Below are positions 45,020 to 53,674 of a stretch of 64,000 bases of DNA, one piece after another. Under the pieces are notes generated by a model. That model searched no databases. It saw nothing but the letters and a program-made list of their open reading frames with translations, and was not told the origin of the DNA. Location: assembly GCF_016649425.1 (NCBI RefSeq), contig NZ_JADRCR010000013.1, positions 18,237-82,236 on the forward strand, read 5' to 3'. This DNA comes from Limnobaculum allomyrinae. GTDB lineage: Bacteria > Pseudomonadota > Gammaproteobacteria > Enterobacterales > Enterobacteriaceae. Numbering within the stretch: position 1 is the first letter of the stretch; the number at the start of each line of letters is the position of its first letter. Position numbers and translations under genes: made by a program.

Positions 45020-45161
45020 AATCATAACCATACATGGAAAACTTGATAGCTCTCCATGTTGAACCGCTCCAAATTTAGTACAATCACCTGACGATAAAAT
45101 CTGGCCATTTCCTTAAAGCCACCAAAATAGCCAAATCGCTCTCAGGAAGAGAAAAACCAAC

Positions 45162-45848
45162 ATGGACATGACCAACATCGCCTGCACCGAAAAATACCAA
45201 ACCCAGCGAAAAGAACAGGAAACTATTTTCACCGCAGCCAATTTTCAGGACAGCGAAGTCATTCAATTGAGCCCGGAATATCGAATTGAAAAGAATACTT
45301 ATGCCCAACACAATACTTCAGCTACTGAAAATACCCTATTAAACAGTAAAAACGACATTATTTACCGCTACCGGAACCTCGATGACAGCGGGGATTTTTG
45401 CAAGTTAATCACTCACTCAAATGGAAATCTCTATCTCGTCTTCCGGATAGAACTTTATGGATATAGCGTTTTTAATATCACAGAAAATAAAGCGTTCCAC
45501 TATATTCCTGAAGAAAATGAAACCTTCATCTGGACAGATATTCTCTATAACCCACTGAATAATATTCTTGTAGTATCGGGATGCTTCTGGGCCTGCCCTT
45601 TCGGTATTCACATTTTGAATTTTAGTGAGCCAATGATTGAAACAACATGGGTCGATATTCATAAGGAATTAGAAGATGGCTACGACAAATATGATGATAT
45701 CGATTTTGCCCGCTGGGAAAATGACAACTTAATATTGAAAGCCAGTGAGATATATCAATGCGGTGAAACCAGTAAAAGCCGGAACATCGAAATATCAATA
45801 TCTAAACGGCAATATAGAATGTGGTTAGATGGAATAACTGACCAGTAA
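45162..45848 (+). CDS. Conserved protein of unknown function
   Basis: 228 residues with AGGAAGAG about 14 bases upstream. No signal peptide. The centre has a repeated beta-sheet character: NGNLYLVFRIELYGYSVFNI, then ETFIWTDILYNPLNNILVVSG and CFWACPFGIHILNFSEP. I have seen this YNPxNNxLxVSGCxWACP pattern in uncharacterised bacterial proteins but know no function. It is first in a run of three same-strand genes that ends in an AbiEii-type nucleotidyltransferase, 27 bases before the second, so it may be an accessory part of that unit. Confidence 0.6.
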   Translation: MDMTNIACTEKYQTQRKEQETIFTAANFQDSEVIQLSPEYRIEKNTYAQHNTSATENTLLNSKNDIIYRYRNLDDSGDFCKLITHSNGNLYLVFRIELYGYSVFNITENKAFHYIPEENETFIWTDILYNPLNNILVVSGCFWACPFGIHILNFSEPMIETTWVDIHKELEDGYDKYDDIDFARWENDNLILKASEIYQCGETSKSRNIEISISKRQYRMWLDGITDQ

Positions 45849-45875
45849 AGGCAGATACCAAGGACTGATAATAAT

Positions 45876-46463
45876 ATGTTACATGCTCATTTAACCACCC
45901 AATATTTAAATAATGATGAGTTAGCTGATTTTACTCGCGTTTGTCGAATACTTAACTGCAAGCCATTGCTTATTGAACTAGCTCGCGGCGAGCACCAACA
46001 ACAAGCAATGGCAACTGCTTATATTGATGAAGTAACTCAGGCCCACAAAATAGCCAGGAGCTTTAATGAATCTGGTTATGCTATTCAACGTATTAAAATA
46101 GAAGCTTCCTTGAAAGAACATACTCGTTACCCAAAAGCTCTCTATTATGAATGGCACGGAAAACTGATAGCTGAGCCATCTCCATCTCTATTAACACTAT
46201 GTTTAGAGCATGGAGCGCATTTATCCCGCAATGCTTTACAATACCAACCGAATAAACGTTTTATCACATTACGCCAAACAGCCAGCAGTACAGTCGAACT
46301 CAATCATTCACTATTTAACCAGCAAATTCAGACGTTAGTATCTGCATTACAACAGGGTGGCTGGCCTATTATTCAGCATCTGTATGAAATATGCTTATAT
46401 GATAGTAATGAAAAGCTGGATGCAGGCTGGCTCTCCGACATTGAAGGACCAATATATGACTAA
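45876..46463 (+). CDS. Uncharacterised partner of an AbiEii-type nucleotidyltransferase
   Basis: 195 residues with AAGGA about 11 bases upstream. No signal peptide. Two similar halves seem present: CRILNCKPLLIELARG with IQRIKIEAS early, and CLEHGAHLSRNALQY, RFITLRQTAS, LYEICLYDSNEKLDAGWLS later. I recall this RIKIEA ... YYEWHGKL ... GAHLSRNA pattern as an uncharacterised family found beside nucleotidyltransferase genes; no activity is known to me. Its last 8 bases overlap the start of the nucleotidyltransferase gene, so the two are translationally coupled and likely act together, possibly as antitoxin or substrate-specificity partner. Confidence 0.65.
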   Translation: MLHAHLTTQYLNNDELADFTRVCRILNCKPLLIELARGEHQQQAMATAYIDEVTQAHKIARSFNESGYAIQRIKIEASLKEHTRYPKALYYEWHGKLIAEPSPSLLTLCLEHGAHLSRNALQYQPNKRFITLRQTASSTVELNHSLFNQQIQTLVSALQQGGWPIIQHLYEICLYDSNEKLDAGWLSDIEGPIYD

Positions 46464-47526
46464 GATTACTCCGGCAGATATAGATGATTATTCAGTAAAA
46501 CACGGTATCCATCGCCATAGTGTTCTTGAACTTTTTGCTTTTGAAGCGTTTGCTCGTCGGGCTGCTCAAGTTAATCAACCATTCATGCTCAAAGGCAGTT
46601 TGATAACCCGGCAATATCTGGGGCCGCAGGAACTGGAATCATCCCAACGACAGGTTGCCGATCTGGACTGGGTGTATATAGTTCCTGTAGATACGAATAA
46701 TGTTAACCACATTAGAGTAACGCTGGATAACTGGCTGCTGGCTGTAACAGAAACTCATATTGATGATGGCGTTCGATTTCGTAGCTTCTCTGAAAACAGA
46801 TTTTGGCGCATGATCGATTATGCAATGGATGATGATTTTCCCACAGTAAACACCGACTTATTAATGTGGATTGGTGATGAAGAATTTGAGTTTTCTCTTG
46901 ATGTTAGCCTGAATTTGAAAATTGATCCTCCCCCAGTGCCTTTGTTATATAAACCAATTTCAGGTGAACCTTTTCACTTATCTTATACCGTGCCGTTATC
47001 CCTTCAAATCGCATGGAAACTGCACCAAACTATTGTTCGTCCACGTTTTAAAGACTTACTCAACCTGATTTGGCTACTGAGAAACAATCAAATCGATATT
47101 GCCGCAGTTTGGCGTGCATTATGCGATGAATGCCAACATGATAAGGCTGATATTAATCTGCTAAAACTTTTACTTGATGTAGACGATCCTAAAACCCCGG
47201 GATTAAGCCGTCATCCATTGTACACAAGAAAAACAAAAGGCTATCGCGGAGCACTTATCAATCCTGATTCATTGGATGAAGCATGGCAATCTTGGCGACA
47301 TTCCAACGTTGGGGGTTACAGAAATAATTTAGCCAGTGCACAGACGATGGTTCATCACGTTGATCTTCTGCCAGATAATGTTTATGACGTTTTGAAAGAC
47401 ATAGTCCATGAGTTACACCAATCAGGCCTGGCGTCACTGATTGCAGCAATTGGAGTACCGCGTGTTGATAAATCCTGGAGAAACATCTGCAGCAGAATAT
47501 TTAAGAATAATACTACATCATCTTAG
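46456..47526 (+). CDS. AbiEii/AbiGii-type nucleotidyltransferase
   Basis: 356 residues from the ATG that overlaps the upstream stop; a longer in-frame start at 46357 lies inside the upstream gene and is rejected. AbiEii-type features: the KGS motif in FMLKGSLITRQYL at residues 46-48, the metal-binding DLD in VADLDWVYIVP at 69-71, and the later Lys plus Arg-Lys-Asp helix in AWKLHQTIVRPRFKDLLNLI (about 186-204). Relatives are type IV toxins that transfer nucleotides to tRNA or other targets and act in phage defence. The usual AbiEi antitoxin is absent; the coupled 195-residue gene takes its place. Confidence 0.75.
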   Translation: MTKITPADIDDYSVKHGIHRHSVLELFAFEAFARRAAQVNQPFMLKGSLITRQYLGPQELESSQRQVADLDWVYIVPVDTNNVNHIRVTLDNWLLAVTETHIDDGVRFRSFSENRFWRMIDYAMDDDFPTVNTDLLMWIGDEEFEFSLDVSLNLKIDPPPVPLLYKPISGEPFHLSYTVPLSLQIAWKLHQTIVRPRFKDLLNLIWLLRNNQIDIAAVWRALCDECQHDKADINLLKLLLDVDDPKTPGLSRHPLYTRKTKGYRGALINPDSLDEAWQSWRHSNVGGYRNNLASAQTMVHHVDLLPDNVYDVLKDIVHELHQSGLASLIAAIGVPRVDKSWRNICSRIFKNNTTSS

Positions 47527-47827
47527 TTCTTAAAGGTGGTTTCAGAATTTCTTAAATCATTCCGAACAAGCCGGGAAGAGATAAAAACTAAAAACTTCAT
47601 TCAGTCCAGAGAAGTTTCCTTATGGTATTTTCAGTAAAAGAGAGCGGAAAACTGTCACTACCTTTCTGATAAAAATCCTGTATCAGACAGAAACCTTCTC
47701 TGGTTAAATTTTTTAACTACTCGACAATATCTATATTAACTTTTCAATTCATTGTATTAATTGTTTTCTTCGCCACAATAATAAATCTGCGAGATTACGC
47801 CTAACCCCGCAGATTTAATGGAACGGC
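47527..47827. other. Convergent intergenic region
   Basis: 300 AT-rich bases between converging genes. A candidate terminator for the leftward dehydrogenase gene lies at 47783-47816 (AAATCTGCG / CGCAGATTT with a 16-base loop). Nothing else is recognised. Confidence 0.45.
47783..47816 (-). terminator. Hairpin after the zinc dehydrogenase gene
   Basis: Nine-base arms AAATCTGCG and CGCAGATTT with a 16-base loop, 12-45 bases past the stop codon on the minus strand; read leftward it is followed by an A/T-rich stretch. Confidence 0.45.
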
Positions 47828-48880
47828 TTATTCAAAAAAAGTCACTAATACTTTTGAAGAGATATTTTTATCCGTTGCAGTAATTAATGCCTGCTCGACA
47901 TTCTGGTAAGGAAATTCATTCGAAATAAGAGGACGTGGATTAATTATCCCTTTTTCAAGCCATTTAACCGCGGTCGAAAACTCATTAATAAATCGGAAGG
48001 ATCCCTTCCAGTTAATTTCTTTAGCTAACATCTGCGCCACAGGATACTCAACAGGGCTGGCGCCCATACCAACTTGCACTACGCTGCCATTAGCCCGCGT
48101 GACCAATACGGTTGAAGCAATCGCTGATGACGCACCGCACGCTTCGAAAGTGACATCAAAATAGCCCTTATTTTTGGAGAACTCCTCAAAAATGGCTTTA
48201 TCTGTCGGGCTAACAGCGCGATCGGCTCCCATCTGTAATGCAATTTTTTGGCAGCGTTCACTAATGTCAGAGGCAACAACTTCTACTGCACCAGCCGCTT
48301 TTGCGGCGGCGATAATTAATCCGCCAATTGGCCCTGCTCCCATCACTAATACTTTTTTACCAACCAGATTACCGGCAATGTTTATGGCATGAATTGCCAC
48401 TGCTGTAGGTTCAGAGAATGCCATCACTTGTGCTGGAATACTTTCGTCATAAGGAAAGCACTGCTGTTCTGAAACAACAACATACTCAGAGAATCCACCA
48501 TGAACATGAGGATTAAACTGCGCACTTCCCATAAAACGCATATTAGGACATTGGTTCTGCTTGCCTTCCAGACAAAACTCGCACTGATTACAAGGCTGTG
48601 ATGGATTGACTGCAACCTTCTGCCCTACCTTCAAGTTTGAATTTTTTGGCGCTTTATGAATTTTACCGGCAAATTCATGACCGATAACCATAGGATGTTT
48701 TAATACTGACAGCCCTGCATGACCTTCCTGATAATAGTGGATGTCTGAACCACAAATACCACCCGCCTCAACTTTGACGACAACTTGCTCGTCCGTATAT
48801 TCTAAAACTCGCTCATCAATACGAATGTCTTTCTTCGCGTGGGCAAAACATGCTTTACATGACAATTGATTGCTGCTCAT
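47828..48880 (-). CDS. Zinc-dependent sugar-acid dehydrogenase (L-idonate 5-dehydrogenase-like)
   Basis: 350 residues. A medium-chain zinc alcohol dehydrogenase: catalytic-zinc CGSDIHYYQEG and the GHEFAGKI segment, four structural-zinc Cys in CNQCEFCLEGKQNQC, and the NAD fold VLVMGAGPIGGLIIAAAKAAG. The pattern is nearest to L-idonate 5-dehydrogenase (IdnD) and RspB-type sugar-acid dehydrogenases that oxidise C5. It is downstream of an IdnO-like SDR gene (34 bases apart) and belongs with the divergent GntR/dehydratase/transporter genes. Exact substrate (L-idonate or L-gulonate) is an inference. Confidence 0.82.
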   Translation of the reverse strand: MSSNQLSCKACFAHAKKDIRIDERVLEYTDEQVVVKVEAGGICGSDIHYYQEGHAGLSVLKHPMVIGHEFAGKIHKAPKNSNLKVGQKVAVNPSQPCNQCEFCLEGKQNQCPNMRFMGSAQFNPHVHGGFSEYVVVSEQQCFPYDESIPAQVMAFSEPTAVAIHAINIAGNLVGKKVLVMGAGPIGGLIIAAAKAAGAVEVVASDISERCQKIALQMGADRAVSPTDKAIFEEFSKNKGYFDVTFEACGASSAIASTVLVTRANGSVVQVGMGASPVEYPVAQMLAKEINWKGSFRFINEFSTAVKWLEKGIINPRPLISNEFPYQNVEQALITATDKNISSKVLVTFFE

Positions 48881-48914
48881 GTCGTACTCCTGGCCACATA
48901 TACCTGAAAATAGA

Positions 48915-49682
48915 TTACAAAACGGCTAACCAACCACCATCAACATAAATTACCTGACCATTGATATAGTCAGAGGCTTGGGAGGAGAGAAAAATAGCGG
49001 TACCAATTAACTCTTCAGGCTTACCCCAACGCTTAGCCGGATTGCTATTTTTTACCCAGGTATCAAACTCTTTGTTTTGAATTAATGCTTCATTCATATC
49101 AGTCAAAATATAACCGGGTCCAATCGCATTCGCTTGAATGTTAAACTCACCCCATTCCGCTGACATAGCTCTGGTCAGCATTTTAATGCCGCCTTTTGCG
49201 GCAGTATAAGGTGCCACTGTCGGTCTTGCCTGTTCGCTGGTTAGCGAGCAAATATTAATAAACTTACCGCCGCTCTTACGCTTTACCATCCGGTTAGCGG
49301 CTTCCCGTGAAACTAAATAGGTGCCGGTTAAGTGAATATCAATCACCCTTTGCCAGTCTTTAAGCTGTAATTCTAATAATGGCTGACGGTGCTGAATACC
49401 TGCGTTATTAATAACAATGTCAATCTCAATGCCTTCCTTGTCCATTTGATTAAAAGCATCAACTATCTGCTCTTCTTTAGAGACATCGATAACATAGCCT
49501 CTCGCCTGATAGCCCTTAGCTTTTAATTTATCGACCGCTTCTTGCAATGTTTCTTCTCTGATATCACTCAGTACAATCGACGCTCCCGCAGAAGCTAATC
49601 CTTCAGCATAAGAGAAACCCAATCCACGAGCAGAGCCCGTAATCAGGGCGGTTTTACCTGTCAGATCAAATAATTTATTCAT
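48915..49682 (-). CDS. Short-chain dehydrogenase (gluconate 5-dehydrogenase-like)
   Basis: 255 residues from the ATG giving MNKLFDLTGKTALITGSARG, with AAGG about 9 bases upstream; the 40-codon extension upstream runs through the operator and is rejected. Classical SDR: TGSARGLGF cofactor loop at residues 15-23, NNAG, a Ser in NICSLTSEQ, and the catalytic YTAAKGG. Similar to IdnO, which reduces 5-keto-D-gluconate to D-gluconate. Together with the zinc dehydrogenase downstream it would epimerise a sugar acid at C5. Its promoter region holds the GntR-type palindromes. Confidence 0.85.
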   Translation of the reverse strand: MNKLFDLTGKTALITGSARGLGFSYAEGLASAGASIVLSDIREETLQEAVDKLKAKGYQARGYVIDVSKEEQIVDAFNQMDKEGIEIDIVINNAGIQHRQPLLELQLKDWQRVIDIHLTGTYLVSREAANRMVKRKSGGKFINICSLTSEQARPTVAPYTAAKGGIKMLTRAMSAEWGEFNIQANAIGPGYILTDMNEALIQNKEFDTWVKNSNPAKRWGKPEELIGTAIFLSSQASDYINGQVIYVDGGWLAVL

Positions 49683-49733
49683 ATCGTTACCTTGTTCATT
49701 GTATAATGACGACCGTATTGTGCGAATGGATAC

Positions 49734-49764
49734 GTCATACAATATGTTGTATGACAACATACAA
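49734..49764. promoter_or_regulatory. Overlapping palindromic GntR-type operators
   Basis: GTCATACAA-TATG-TTGTATGAC (49734-49755) is a 9-bp inverted repeat. It overlaps a second, TTGTATG-ACAA-CATACAA (49747-49764), sharing one arm. They lie 52-82 bases upstream of the SDR gene start and about 190 bases before the divergent GntR gene, so both promoters may be controlled. Confidence 0.72.
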
Positions 49765-49951
49765 TTGCGATATACAATGCAGAGGTGAAATAAAAAAGAC
49801 AATCAGCAAAAGAATTATTTGTGATCTATCTTGCAAATTACACTGATAATCTTTTTAAAATGAAGAGGTGACTTCCAGCTCTATTGGACTGATAAACAAG
49901 ATAATTTATTGAATCCAATAATATATTTATGCGGTTAGGAAAACGACTATT

Positions 49952-50650
49952 ATGAATATTGAATCTATCCCTAAAAATAACATTGCCGATGCGGTTTATA
50001 AGCAAATGTTAAATAAAATTTTGGACGGAAGCTGGAAAGAGAACGAGCGTTTACCCTCTGAATTTGAACTCTCTACAATGTTTAACGTTAGCCGAACAAG
50101 CACCAGAAGCGCAGTACAGAAGCTACGTGATCGGGGAATCATTTACACCAAACATGGTAAAGGTTCATTCGTATCGGCTGATATTGATAAAGAGAGAATA
50201 TCTAATTCTCAAAAGCCGATAATGCATCTAAGCCAGGAAGAGTTCATGGATATGATGGTCTTTCGGCAAACCGTTGAATTTAAGTGCATAGAGCTGGCTG
50301 CAGAGAATGCTAACGAAGAGGATATTAAAGCGATTGAAGATGCTTTAAATCGCATGTTGGTCAATAAAAATGATTATAAGAAATACTCCCAGGCCGATCT
50401 GGACTTTCACATCGCAGTAATCAAAGCCTCCCACAATAAAATATTTATTCATATTATCAATGATATAAAAAACGTTTACTACTTCTACCTGGAAGAATTA
50501 AACCGTGTCTTAGGCATTACGCTTGAAAGTATTGAAGCACACATAAAAGTGTTTATGGCGATCAAAGAACACGATGTTGATACGGCTAAAACATCATTAA
50601 ATGACGCCATGAAAAACAATATTGAAGCGATCAATAAAGTCGTTCCATAA
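49952..50650 (+). CDS. GntR-family regulator, FadR/FCD subfamily
   Basis: 232 residues. N-terminal winged helix (about residues 9-75) with RLPSEFELSTMFNVSRTSTR and GIIYTKHGKGSFVS. C-terminal all-helical FCD domain with the likely metal ligands in QADLDFHIAVIKASHN and ESIEAHIKVFMAI. Such regulators usually sense a sugar acid and release palindromic operators. It lies between the two divergent halves of the sugar-acid cluster. The SDR and dehydratase promoters both carry a GTCATACAA element, its probable binding motif. Confidence 0.88.
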   Translation: MNIESIPKNNIADAVYKQMLNKILDGSWKENERLPSEFELSTMFNVSRTSTRSAVQKLRDRGIIYTKHGKGSFVSADIDKERISNSQKPIMHLSQEEFMDMMVFRQTVEFKCIELAAENANEEDIKAIEDALNRMLVNKNDYKKYSQADLDFHIAVIKASHNKIFIHIINDIKNVYYFYLEELNRVLGITLESIEAHIKVFMAIKEHDVDTAKTSLNDAMKNNIEAINKVVP

Positions 50651-50722
50651 CATTATTTCAAAATAACAGACTTGCTTTATTCATTAAATCAGTGTTATTT
50701 TCATTTTGCGAATAGGTACGAT

Positions 50723-50732
50723 GTCATACAAC
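50723..50732 (+). promoter_or_regulatory. Half-site matching the GntR operator, before the dehydratase gene
   Basis: GTCATACAAC repeats the arm of the palindromes at 49734-49764 and lies 33 bases upstream of the dehydratase start. Shared use by the same GntR-type regulator is inferred. Confidence 0.5.
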
Positions 50733-50765
50733 AAGTGAAGTGAAGTGATATTTCTGGAGTTCTTA

Positions 50766-52013
50766 ATGATTAAAGTAACTAATGTTAAAACGATTTTAAC
50801 AGCTCCCGGTGGTATTGATCTTGTTGTAGTAAAAGTAGAAACCAATCAGGACGGACTATACGGCTTAGGCTGCGCAACGTTTACCCAACGTATATTTGCA
50901 GTTGAAGCGGCCATTAATGATTACATGAAGCCATTTCTGATTGGCAAGGATCCGCGTCGTATCGAAGACATTTGGCAGTCCGCCGTGGTAAGTGGCTATT
51001 GGCGCAATGGCCCCGTTATGAATAACGCTGTTTCTGCCATTGATATGGCGCTTTGGGATATCAAAGGGAAAATGGCCAACATGCCGGTTTACGAATTGTT
51101 GGGTGGAAAATGCCGCGATGGTATTCCTTTATATCGCCACTGTGATGGTGGTGATGCCGTGGCCGCTGAAGACAATATTCGTGCAGCAATGGAAGAAGGC
51201 TATCAGCACGTACGCTGCCAGATGGGTATGTATGGCGGTGCCGGAACAGAAGATTTAAAGCTGATCGCAACTCAACTTGATAAAGCGCGAGATTTAAACC
51301 CTAAACGTTCCCCCAGAACTAAAACAGCTGGAATTTATTTCGATCCGGAAGCCTATGCCCGCAGTATTCCCAAGTTTTTCGATCACTTACGCAACAAGAT
51401 TGGCTTTAACGTTGAGTTTATTCATGATGTTCATGAGCGAATTCAACCTGTTGCTGCGATGCAAATGGCTAAAGACCTCGAAGAGTACCGGTTGTTCTAT
51501 TTAGAAGATCCGGTAGCGCCTGAGAACGTTGATTTCCTGAAAGTTATGCGTCAGCAGACATCAACACCAATTGCAATAGGTGAACTCTTTGTTCATGTTG
51601 CAGAATATAAGCACCTGATCACAAATCATCTGATTGATTTTATTCGCTGTCATATCAGTATGATAGGCGGAATTACCCCTGCCAAAAAGTTAGCCACCCT
51701 GTGTGAATATCACGGCGTGCGCACAGCATGGCATGGTCCTGGTGATATATCCCCCGTTGGTGTTGTCGCTAACATGCATATTGATATGAGCACCACTAAT
51801 TTTGGTATTCAAGAATATACGCCAATGAATGAGGCATTAAGAGACGTTTTCCCTGGCTGTCCTGAGATCGATCGGGGTTATGCATATCTTAATGATAAAC
51901 CTGGACTTGGCATCGATATTGATGAAGAAAAGGCAAAAAAATACCCCGTTGAAGGTGGTTTACCCTCCTGGACTAATGCGCGCTTGCCTGATGGCACGGC
52001 AGCACGCCCGTAG
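50766..52013 (+). CDS. Enolase-superfamily sugar-acid dehydratase (ManD/RspA type)
   Basis: 415 residues from the ATG with GGAG seven bases upstream; an in-frame start 21 bases earlier is rejected. N-terminal capping domain, then the barrel. Metal ligands are the Asp in FIHDVHER, the Glu in FYLEDPV and the Glu in AIGELF; a later His in WHGPGDISP is the typical mannonate-dehydratase-subgroup residue. RIEDIWQ and YWRNGPV near residues 55-75 also match that subgroup. Expected product is 2-keto-3-deoxygluconate from D-mannonate or D-gluconate. An MHS transporter gene follows. The precise substrate cannot be read from the sequence. Confidence 0.85.
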   Translation: MIKVTNVKTILTAPGGIDLVVVKVETNQDGLYGLGCATFTQRIFAVEAAINDYMKPFLIGKDPRRIEDIWQSAVVSGYWRNGPVMNNAVSAIDMALWDIKGKMANMPVYELLGGKCRDGIPLYRHCDGGDAVAAEDNIRAAMEEGYQHVRCQMGMYGGAGTEDLKLIATQLDKARDLNPKRSPRTKTAGIYFDPEAYARSIPKFFDHLRNKIGFNVEFIHDVHERIQPVAAMQMAKDLEEYRLFYLEDPVAPENVDFLKVMRQQTSTPIAIGELFVHVAEYKHLITNHLIDFIRCHISMIGGITPAKKLATLCEYHGVRTAWHGPGDISPVGVVANMHIDMSTTNFGIQEYTPMNEALRDVFPGCPEIDRGYAYLNDKPGLGIDIDEEKAKKYPVEGGLPSWTNARLPDGTAARP

Positions 52014-52196
52014 GAAGGTCTAATTACATAATATGACGGAGTGGTTAGTTTATTGCCTTCTTCTTACAAATATCCATTGATTAAGAAAATGGTTTCGTAA
52101 ATTCGATTGAATATACAACCATTAATAAACTAACCCTTTGACTAACCAATATTTTGGGTTCCATGAACTTAAATAGAATAATTAATGGTGGAAAAT

Positions 52197-53525
52197 ATGA
52201 GTCAAACAGAAAATGGAGTTGAAAGAAATACCAGTGACTTAATTAGAGCTGCAATGTCCGGTTGGCTAGGCACTGCATTAGAATTTATGGATTTCCAATT
52301 ATACTCTTTAGGAGCCGCATTAGTATTTCATCACATTTTCTTTCCAGAACAATCGGCCGCCATGGCGTTAATATTAGCCATGGGTACTTATGGTGCAGGC
52401 TATGTTGCCCGTATCGTTGGTGCATTTATTTTTGGCCGAATGGGAGACAGAATTGGCAGAAAGCAGGTCTTGTTTATTACCATCACCATGATGGGGCTAT
52501 GCACTACATTAATCGGCGTCCTTCCCACTTATGCTCAGGTAGGTATTCTTGCACCTATCTTGCTGGTTGCTCTTCGAATTGTTCAGGGCTTAGGTGCTGG
52601 TGCTGAAATATCAGGTGCCAGAACCATGCTGGCAGAATATGCTCCCAAAGGTAAAAAGGGCATTATCGCCTCTTTAGTTGCACTGGGAACCAACTGCGGC
52701 ACATTAAGTGCAACGGCTATTTGGGCCATCATTTTCTTCGCGGTAGATAATGAAACTTTATTGGCCTGGGCCTGGCGGATTCCTTTCTTAGCCAGTGCGG
52801 TAGTCATGATATTTGCCATTTGGTTACGTTTAAATCTTAAAGAGAGCCCGGTTTTTGAAAATGCGAATGATGATGAAAAACCTGCCAGTAAAACGTCATT
52901 TATCGATATCGCTAAAGGAAAATCATTTTGGTTAGCCATGGGGTTACGCTTTGGTCAGGCAGGTAATTCAGGTCTGATTCAAACGTTTTTAGCCGGTTAC
53001 ATGGTACAAACTTTATTATTCAATAAAGCAATTCCAACAGACGCCATGCTGATTAGCTCCGCAATTGGTTTTATTACTATTCCATTTGCCGGCTGGCTAT
53101 CCGACAAATGGGGAAGACGACCGGTTTACCTGGTCTTGAATACGGCATCGATATTTTTAGCCTTCCCGATGATTTCCATCATTGTTGATAAAAGCTATAA
53201 CCCCGGCACAATCATGCTGTGCATCATCATTATTCATAATGTTGCCGTATTAGGTCAGGCAGCTATTGAAGCGATTTCAATGGCAGAAATGTTTGGTTCA
53301 CGCGATCGGTTTACTCAAATGGCAGTAGCCAATGAGATTGGTGGGTTACTCGCCGTTGGATTAGGGCCACTCATTGCCGGAATACTCTGTAATTGGACTG
53401 ATTCATGGTGGCCAATTGCCATTATGATCGTGTGCTATTCAGTCGTTGGATTATTCTCTGCTATCTGCATGCCAGAAATAAGAGATCGGGATTTAAGCGA
53501 CCCCAGAAATGCTACAGACGTTTAA
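52197..53525 (+). CDS. MFS transporter of the metabolite:H+ symporter type
   Basis: 442 residues from the ATG with GGTGGA four bases upstream. Twelve hydrophobic segments. MHS-type signatures: GWLGTALEFMDFQLY in the first helix, GRMGDRIGRKQVL after helix 2, LRIVQGLGAGAEISGARTML in helix 4, and SDKWGRRPVYL in the second half. Family members import organic acids with protons. Placed after the dehydratase under the same regulator, it most likely imports the sugar acid used by this cluster. Confidence 0.85.
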   Translation: MSQTENGVERNTSDLIRAAMSGWLGTALEFMDFQLYSLGAALVFHHIFFPEQSAAMALILAMGTYGAGYVARIVGAFIFGRMGDRIGRKQVLFITITMMGLCTTLIGVLPTYAQVGILAPILLVALRIVQGLGAGAEISGARTMLAEYAPKGKKGIIASLVALGTNCGTLSATAIWAIIFFAVDNETLLAWAWRIPFLASAVVMIFAIWLRLNLKESPVFENANDDEKPASKTSFIDIAKGKSFWLAMGLRFGQAGNSGLIQTFLAGYMVQTLLFNKAIPTDAMLISSAIGFITIPFAGWLSDKWGRRPVYLVLNTASIFLAFPMISIIVDKSYNPGTIMLCIIIIHNVAVLGQAAIEAISMAEMFGSRDRFTQMAVANEIGGLLAVGLGPLIAGILCNWTDSWWPIAIMIVCYSVVGLFSAICMPEIRDRDLSDPRNATDV

Positions 53526-53560
53526 ATTAGCCTGATAATTTATCTCTGTTTGTTTGAATA

Positions 53561-53604
53561 AAAAAATCCTACCGTTTGATTTATCAGAATTGTAGGATTT
53601 TTTA
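53561..53604 (+). terminator. Terminator after the MHS transporter gene
   Basis: Stem AAAAAATCCTAC / GTAGGATTTTTT with a 19-base loop, ending in T-rich sequence. Confidence 0.8.
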
Positions 53605-53674
53605 TTTACTCATATTTGTCTTCTGCAAAAATTACACATGCGGATGATATCAATATGATTTTGCTTTAGTTTTA

